Shown here in pieces: positions 7,057 through 11,543 of a DNA stretch of 11,543 nucleotides. The notes below the pieces were generated by a model. The model made no database searches and was not told the DNA's origin. It worked only from the letters and a program-made list of their open reading frames with translations. Each line of letters opens with the position of its first letter. Within the stretch, counting starts at the first letter, position 1. The stretch comes from DASUZB01 sp036377075 (lineage in GTDB: Bacteria; Actinomycetota; CALGFH01): contig DASUZB010000261.1 in NCBI GenBank assembly GCA_036377075.1, forward strand, positions 1 through 11,543. Direction: 5' to 3'. The position numbers were made by a program, and so were the translations under genes.

Positions 7057-8199
7057 TCAGGCGCCGTGCCACATGGCGGCGCCGGAGGCGGGGTCGAAGA
7101 ACGACAGGGCGCCGGTGTCGACCTCCAGCTCGATCGGGGCGCCGATGCGCGGCCGCCGGTCGGGCGTGAGCCTGGCGACCACGTGGCCCTGGGCGGGCTC
7201 GCCGTCGGCGTCGGCCGCCTGGACGCCCAGCGGGCAGTGCACCAGCACCTCGTGGCCGAGGTGCTCGACGCGGGCGACGGTCGAGCGGAGCCGGTGGCCG
7301 GGGCGGGCGCCGGCCGCTCCGGCGACGGTCACGCCCTCGGCCCGGATGCCGACCACCACCGGCCGGTCGCGCGCGCCGCGCAGGCGGCCCGATGGCGTGC
7401 CGGGGAAGCGCAGCCGCTGGTCGCCGAGGACCACCCAGGCGCCGTCGCCCTCGTCGACCAGGCGCCCGGCCAGCAGGCTCATCGCCGGGTCGCCGAGGAA
7501 GCCGGCCACGAACACGGTCGCCGGCTCCTGGTAGAGCATGCGCGGGGTGTCGACCTGCTCGAGCCGGCCGGCCCGCAGCACCGCCACCCGGTCGCCGACG
7601 GCCATCGCCTGGGCCTGGTCGTGGGTGACGTAGATGGTGGTCACGCCGAGGCCACGCTGGAGCTGCGCCAGCTCGGTGCGCAGCCGCACCCGCTCGCCCG
7701 CGTCCAGGTGGGTGAGCGGCTCGTCGAGCAGGAACACCTGCGGCACCCGTACGGTCGCGCGGCCGATCGCGACCCGCTGCCGCTGCCCGGCCGAGAGCGT
7801 CTTGGGCAGCCGGTCGAGCAGCCGCGCCAGCCCGAGCACGCGCGACTCGGCGCCCACCCGCTGGTCGATCTCGGACTCGGGGATGTGCCGCATGTCCAGG
7901 CCGAAGCGCATGTTGCGGCCGACGGTGAGGTGCGGGTAGAGGGCGTTGCCCTCGAACACCATGGCGACGTCGCGCTGGTGCGGCGGCCAGCGGGTGACGT
8001 CCTCGCCGCCGATGTGGATGCGGCCCCTGGTCACCGGCTCGACGCCGGCGATCATGCGCAGCACGGTGCTCTTGCCGCAGCCCGACGGGCCGAGGATCGC
8101 CAGCAGCTCCTGGTGGCGCACGTGCAGGGACAGGTTCGCCACCGCGACGGTGCCGTCCGCGTGCACGCGCGTGACGTCGTCGAGCAGGACGTCGGCCAT
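7057..8199 (-). CDS. MalK/UgpC/MsiK-type ABC transporter ATP-binding protein (380 aa)
   Basis: This is an ATPase subunit of carbohydrate-type ABC importers, acting on the inner face of the membrane. Landmarks in order: Walker A GPSGCGKST (37-45), Q-loop region VFEGNALYPH (81-90), signature LSAGQ (135-139), Walker B VFLLDE (155-160, catalytic E160), D-loop LTHLD and the switch H193 in THDQ. Residues about 240-380 form the C-terminal OB-fold (TOBE/MalK-like) regulatory region. The Q-loop glutamine is replaced by E83, and the signature second glycine by A137. ATG 8197-8199 follows AGGGAGG closely; an ATG at 8226 would add nine residues and swallow that site. There are no permease or binding-protein genes nearby, so it is an orphan that may energise several sugar importers, as MsiK does in Streptomyces (inference). 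It has its own promoter downstream of lysA. Confidence 0.88.
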   Translation of the reverse strand: MADVLLDDVTRVHADGTVAVANLSLHVRHQELLAILGPSGCGKSTVLRMIAGVEPVTRGRIHIGGEDVTRWPPHQRDVAMVFEGNALYPHLTVGRNMRFGLDMRHIPESEIDQRVGAESRVLGLARLLDRLPKTLSAGQRQRVAIGRATVRVPQVFLLDEPLTHLDAGERVRLRTELAQLQRGLGVTTIYVTHDQAQAMAVGDRVAVLRAGRLEQVDTPRMLYQEPATVFVAGFLGDPAMSLLAGRLVDEGDGAWVVLGDQRLRFPGTPSGRLRGARDRPVVVGIRAEGVTVAGAAGARPGHRLRSTVARVEHLGHEVLVHCPLGVQAADADGEPAQGHVVARLTPDRRPRIGAPIELEVDTGALSFFDPASGAAMWHGA

Positions 8200-8228
8200 C
8201 GGCCCTCCCTGGCCGCAACTACGCACTC

Positions 8229-8257
8229 ATCCTAGGCGCCGAGCGGTGCCGCTCCAA
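8229..8257 (-). promoter_or_regulatory. Promoter of the orphan ABC ATPase gene, with palindrome in the spacer
   Basis: On the minus strand TTGGAG (8257-8252) and TAGGAT (8234-8229) are separated by exactly 17 bp, a good vegetative-type promoter. Transcription would start near 8222, about 23 bases before the ATG at 8199. The spacer contains GAGCGGTGCCGCTC (8241-8254), an almost perfect 14-bp palindrome that overlaps the -35 edge. It could serve as a repressor site, or as the terminator stem for lysA. Confidence 0.55.
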
Positions 8258-8269
8258 CGGACGATCCGC

Positions 8270-9535
8270 TCAGGTTTCCCAGGCGAGCTGGTCCTCCCAG
8301 GTCTCGCGGCGGCGGCTCACCCGCGCGGTGCCGTGCTCGACCACGACCTCGGGCGGTCGCGGCTGGGCGTTGTAGTTGGAGGCCATGGTCATGCCGTAGG
8401 CGCCGGCGTCGAGGACGGCGACCAGGTCGCCGGGGACGAGGTCGGGCAGCTCCACGCCGCTCGCGAGCACGTCGGTCGACTCGCAGATGGGGCCGACCAC
8501 CTCGGTGGGGCCGGCCGACGGTGCGGCCCGCACCGGCAGGATACGGTGCCGCGCCTGGTAGAGGGCGGGCCGCATCAGGTGGCTCATGCCGGTGTCGAGC
8601 ACCAGCATGCGCCCGGCGGCGCGGTGCTTGCGGTACAGCACCGAGGCGACCAGCGCCCCGGCCGGGGCGACCAGGGCACGCCCGGGCTCGACGCCGAGCT
8701 CCACCTCGCGGCCGGCGACCACCGGGGCGAGCGCGGTGGCGAACACCTCGGGGCCGGCCGCCGGCCCGCCGGCGTAGTCGACCGGCAGCCCCCCGCCGAC
8801 GTCGAGCCAGCGGAGCGCGAGCCCGGCGGCGCGGCCCTTCTCCAGCACCTCCAGCCCGGTGCGCGCGCCCTCGACCAGGCCGTCGGGGTCGGGGAGCTGG
8901 GAGCCGACGTGGACGTGGACGCCGAGCGCCTCGCAGGCCGGGTACTCGCCCTTCGCCGCCCGCGCGAGCAGCTCGTTGGCGAGGGGCACCGGCAGGCCGA
9001 ACTTGGCCTCGCTGTGGCCGGTGCGGATGTGGACGTGGGTGTCGACGTCCACGTCCGGGTTGACCCGCACGGCGAAGCGGGCGCGCCTGCCCGCCCTCGC
9101 CGCGACCCGCTGCAGCAGGTCGAGCTCGTCGACCGACTCGACGTGCAGCAGCACGCCGTGCTCGGTGGCGAGGGCCAGCTCCGCGGCGGTCTTGCCGACG
9201 CCGGCGAACACCACCAGGGACGGGTCGGCGCCGGCGCGCAGCACGCGTAGCAGCTCGCCACCGCTGACCACGTCGAAGGCGGCGCCGAGGCCGGCGAGGC
9301 GGCGCAGCAGGGCCAGGTTGGCGTTCGCCTTGACCGAGAACAGCCCGCGGCCGCCGATCGGCGCGAGCGCGGCGCTGAGCCGCTGCCAGGCGGCCGCGAC
9401 CGCGTCCAGGTCGTAGACGTAGGCGGGCGTGCCGGCCTCGGCCACCACCCGGTCCAGGGGCAGCCCGCCGACGTGCAGCACGCCGTCGAGGTAGGCGAAC
9501 GGGAACCGGTCGGTCGGGCGGGCGTGGTTGGTCAC
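8270..9535 (-). CDS. lysA: Diaminopimelate decarboxylase
   Basis: This PLP enzyme converts meso-diaminopimelate to L-lysine, the last step of lysine synthesis. The 421-residue protein has the fold-III decarboxylase landmarks: the PLP lysine K69 in FSVKANAN, HVGSQ at 209-213, GGGLPVDY at 247-254 (phosphate-binding glycines) and EPGR at 283-286. GMSHLMRPALYQARHRI follows, then CESTD with the substrate-site C351, and AGAYGMTMASNYN with Y380. The GMSHLMRP and CESTD pattern favours diaminopimelate over ornithine or arginine decarboxylases. GTG 9533-9535 is chosen because AGGAGA (9543-9548) lies 7 bases upstream. The open frame continues far upstream to 10378, but that part is only the antisense of argC. 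It diverges from argC, so two biosynthetic amino-acid genes share one 135-bp control region. Confidence 0.93.
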   Translation of the reverse strand: MTNHARPTDRFPFAYLDGVLHVGGLPLDRVVAEAGTPAYVYDLDAVAAAWQRLSAALAPIGGRGLFSVKANANLALLRRLAGLGAAFDVVSGGELLRVLRAGADPSLVVFAGVGKTAAELALATEHGVLLHVESVDELDLLQRVAARAGRRARFAVRVNPDVDVDTHVHIRTGHSEAKFGLPVPLANELLARAAKGEYPACEALGVHVHVGSQLPDPDGLVEGARTGLEVLEKGRAAGLALRWLDVGGGLPVDYAGGPAAGPEVFATALAPVVAGREVELGVEPGRALVAPAGALVASVLYRKHRAAGRMLVLDTGMSHLMRPALYQARHRILPVRAAPSAGPTEVVGPICESTDVLASGVELPDLVPGDLVAVLDAGAYGMTMASNYNAQPRPPEVVVEHGTARVSRRRETWEDQLAWET

Positions 9536-9567
9536 CGCGGTGTCTCCTGATTCGGTGTCCCTTGACC

Positions 9568-9577
9568 TTGCATATCC
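9568..9577. repeat. First TTGCATAT element in the lysA-argC spacer
   Basis: TTGCATATCC here matches TTGCATATTTCC at 9636 in its first eight bases. This copy lies 33 bp from the lysA start. A regulator that binds both copies could control both divergent genes; this is inference. Confidence 0.35.
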
Positions 9578-9635
9578 ACGTCTGGCGGCGCAAGCCCATT
9601 TCCAGGGATGTCGCAGAGGAATCGGACGAACGGTG

Positions 9636-9673
9636 TTGCATATTTCCAGATTCACTGCATACTCATTCGTATG
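9636..9673 (+). promoter_or_regulatory. argC promoter with probable leaderless start and candidate ArgR operator
   Basis: TTGCAT (9636-9641) and CATACT (9658-9663, TANNNT-like) are 16 bp apart. The argC ATG begins 8 bases after the -10 end, just where transcription should start. No Shine-Dalgarno precedes the ATG. A leaderless mRNA therefore fits. The same stretch holds two TGCATA elements (9637 and 9656), two ATTC motifs (9650 and 9665), and the inverted repeat CATAC/GTATG (9658-9662 and 9669-9673). These recall the AT-rich imperfect palindromes bound by the arginine repressor ArgR, but the match to the TGAAT/ATTCA consensus is only partial. Confidence 0.45.
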
Positions 9674-10714
9674 ACCTCGATCTCCGCGGGGGTGCTGGGA
9701 GCCTCCGGCTACGCCGGCGCCGAGCTGCTGCGCCTGCTCGCCCGCCACCCCAACATACGAGTGACCTGGGCCGCCGGTGACTCGAGCGCCGGTGAGCCCG
9801 CCGCCGCCCGCTACCCCGGTCTCGGCCACGCCTACCGCGACCTCGCCTTCTGCACCGTCGACGAGGGCCTGACCAAGGGCGCCGAGGTGCTGTTCGCGGC
9901 CCTGCCGCACGGCCGCGCCGCGGCCGTCGCCGAGCGGCTCGGCGCGGCTGCCGGGCTGGTGGTCGACCTCTCCGCGGACTTCCGCCTGCACGACCCGGCC
10001 GCCTACCCCGCCTGGTACGGCGCACCCCACCCCCACCCCGAGGAGCTCGGCGGCTGGCCCTACGGCCTTCCCGAGCTGCATCGGGACGAGCTGCGCGGGG
10101 CGCGCCGCGTGGCCGTGCCCGGGTGCTACCCGACCGCCGCCCTGCTGGCGCTGGCGCCGCTGCTCGCCGCCGGCCTGATCGAGCCGGACGGCATCGTGGT
10201 CGACGCCAAGTCCGGCCTCTCCGGCGCCGGGCGCTCGCTCCGCGACGAGTACCTGTTCGTGCAGGCCAACGAGAACGTGACCCCGTACGGGGTCGGCCGC
10301 CACCGCCACACGCCAGAGATCGAGCAGGAGCTGGGCAGGGCGGCCGGCCGCCCCCTGAGCGTCACCTTCACGCCCCACCTGGTGCCGATGAGCCGCGGCC
10401 TGCTCGCCACCTGCTACGCCACCCTCGCCGGTGGCGCCGGTCCCGAGGAGCTGGCCGCCGGTCAGGCCGCGGCGTTCGCCGCCGAGCCGTTCGTCGACCT
10501 GCTGCCGGCCGGCGCGTGGCCCGCCACCAGGGCGGTCGTCGCCAGCAACCGCGCCCAGGTCGCCGCGGCCGTGGTCGGCGGCCGCCAGGTGGTCGCCGCC
10601 GCGGCGATCGACAACCTCGTCAAGGGGGCCGCCGGCCAGGCGGTGCAGTGCGCCAACCTGGCCCTCGGCCTGCCCGAGACGGCCGGCCTCGACCTCGTCG
10701 CCCCGGGCCCGTGA
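9671..10714 (+). CDS. argC: N-acetyl-gamma-glutamyl-phosphate reductase
   Basis: This enzyme catalyses the NADPH-dependent reduction of N-acetylglutamyl phosphate to the semialdehyde, the third step of arginine synthesis. The 347-residue protein shows the nucleotide-binding GASGYAG at 10-16, VVDLSADFRL at 97-106, and the catalytic cysteine C152 in the PGCYPTA signature. DAKSGLSGAGR (178-188) and the histidine motif HRHTPEI (211-217) follow, and it ends with the NLVKGAAGQAVQ region. An in-frame ATG at 9608 would add 21 residues that no ArgC needs and that cover the promoter, so the ATG at 9671 is preferred although it lacks a ribosome site (probably leaderless). Its TGA lies inside the GTGA that starts argJ, so the two are co-transcribed and translationally coupled. 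Confidence 0.95.
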   Translation: MTSISAGVLGASGYAGAELLRLLARHPNIRVTWAAGDSSAGEPAAARYPGLGHAYRDLAFCTVDEGLTKGAEVLFAALPHGRAAAVAERLGAAAGLVVDLSADFRLHDPAAYPAWYGAPHPHPEELGGWPYGLPELHRDELRGARRVAVPGCYPTAALLALAPLLAAGLIEPDGIVVDAKSGLSGAGRSLRDEYLFVQANENVTPYGVGRHRHTPEIEQELGRAAGRPLSVTFTPHLVPMSRGLLATCYATLAGGAGPEELAAGQAAAFAAEPFVDLLPAGAWPATRAVVASNRAQVAAAVVGGRQVVAAAAIDNLVKGAAGQAVQCANLALGLPETAGLDLVAPGP

Positions 10715-11543
10715 CCGTCGACCGCGGCCTCGGGGTGACCGCCGCCGCCGGCTTCTCCGCCGCCGGGGTCGCCTGCGGCATCAAGCCCGCCGGTGACCTC
10801 GACCTGGCTGTGGTGGCCGGCCCTCCCGGGACGGTGGCCACGGGCGCGTTCACCACCAACGTGGTGGTGGCCGCGCCGGTCGTCTGGTCGCGGGCGCGGC
10901 TGGCGGCCTCGGCGGACGCCCGCGTCGTGGTGGTCAATTCCGGCAACGCCAACGCCTGCACCGGCCCGGCGGGGCACCGGACCGTTCGCGCGACCGCCGA
11001 GCGGTCGGCGGCCGAGCTGGGCTGCCTGCCCGAGCAGGTGCTGGTCTGCTCGACCGGGGTGATCGGCGTGCCGCTCGACGCCGGGCTGGTCGGCGACGGC
11101 GTCGCCAAGGCGGCGGCGAACCTCTCCCGCCGCAACGGCCGCGACGCCGCCGAGGCCATCCGCACCACCGACACGGTCGCCAAGCAGGCAGGGACGGTGC
11201 TGCCGGGCGGGGTCACGGTGGGCGGCATGGCCAAGGGCGCGGCCATGCTCGCGCCCGCCCTCGCCGCCGCGCACGCCACCATGCTGGCCGTGCTCACCAC
11301 CGACGCGCTGGCCGAGCCGGCGGCGCTGCGCGCCGGCCTGGCAGCGGCGGTGGAGGAGAGCTTCAACCGCATCACCGTCGACGGCGCCCAGTCCACCAAC
11401 GACACGGTGCTGCTGCTCGCCTCCGGCGCCTCCGGCACCCGTGCCGACGCCGACGAGCTGGCCGGCGCGGTCCTGGCCGTCTGCGACGACCTCGCCACCC
11501 AGATGCTGGCCGACGCCGAGGGCGGCACCAAGGTGATCCGCGT
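10711..11543 (+). CDS. argJ: Bifunctional glutamate N-acetyltransferase / ornithine acetyltransferase, 3' end cut by window edge
   Basis: ArgJ transfers acetyl between N-acetylornithine and glutamate, and in bifunctional forms also makes N-acetylglutamate from acetyl-CoA, thus recycling acetyl groups in arginine synthesis. 277 complete codons are visible and no stop is reached. Recognisable parts: GFSAAGVACGIKP near the N-terminus, VVNSGNANACTG, STGVIG, TTDTVAK, VGGMAKGAAMLAP, then ATML with the expected self-cleavage threonine T190, and VTVDGAQSTNDTV-like residues near 226. The precursor should be cut before T190 into alpha and beta chains. Four residues (AAAH) appear extra between MLAPAL and ATML compared with the usual APNMATML spacing. 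The GTG start at 10711 overlaps the argC stop by 4 bp. argB and further arginine genes probably follow outside the window. Confidence 0.93.
   Translation, partial: MTVDRGLGVTAAAGFSAAGVACGIKPAGDLDLAVVAGPPGTVATGAFTTNVVVAAPVVWSRARLAASADARVVVVNSGNANACTGPAGHRTVRATAERSAAELGCLPEQVLVCSTGVIGVPLDAGLVGDGVAKAAANLSRRNGRDAAEAIRTTDTVAKQAGTVLPGGVTVGGMAKGAAMLAPALAAAHATMLAVLTTDALAEPAALRAGLAAAVEESFNRITVDGAQSTNDTVLLLASGASGTRADADELAGAVLAVCDDLATQMLADAEGGTKVIR

Noticed and set aside
7066..8235. 389-codon plus-strand frame opposite the ABC ATPase
   Set aside because: A mirror of the ATPase codons with no recognisable domain.
9536..10378. Extension of the lysA frame upstream across argC
   Set aside because: It is antisense to argC. 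The GTG at 9535 with AGGAGA gives the normal LysA length.

Overview
The window is very GC-rich, uses GTG starts freely, has tight stop/start junctions, and carries actinobacterial gene families: a SARP-type regulator, a type VII secretion (ESX) substrate with a YxxxD tail motif, and a MsiK/UgpC-like sugar-porter ATPase. This points to a member of the Actinomycetota. The sequence alone does not give the genus. No RNA genes, insertion sequences, CRISPR arrays or phage genes were seen. All sites and functions below were read by eye, without database searches.

Left part (1-3021). An AfsR/SARP-type regulator on the minus strand runs off the left edge. It diverges, across a 300-bp AT-richer spacer rich in repeats and palindromes, from a compact three-gene module on the plus strand. 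The module consists of a 97-residue EspC/WXG100-like protein, a 435-residue polymorphic toxin with a C-terminal papain-fold (Tox-PL, glutamine-deamidase type) domain, and a 93-residue Imm35/YrhB-like immunity protein. The genes are separated by 0 and 6 bp. This is the most interesting part of the window: an apparently complete type VII effector cassette with no secretion-machine genes beside it.

Middle part (3040-8199). An MFS transporter and a group-1 pruA (glutamate semialdehyde dehydrogenase, proline catabolism) lie on the minus strand. A strong GC hairpin follows the pruA stop. Divergent from pruA is a LURP-one/phospholipid-scramblase-like protein. It converges on an orphan MalK/UgpC-type ABC ATPase that has an altered Q-loop and has its own well-formed promoter.

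Right part (8229-11543). lysA (diaminopimelate decarboxylase, last step of lysine synthesis) is on the minus strand and diverges from argC-argJ on the plus strand. argC and argJ overlap by 4 bp and begin an arginine operon that continues past the right edge. The lysA/argC spacer holds repeated TGCATA elements, and its promoter appears to give a leaderless argC transcript. The central amino-acid genes (pruA, lysA, argC, argJ) look like chromosomal housekeeping genes. The toxin cassette and its regulator look like accessory cargo beside them.
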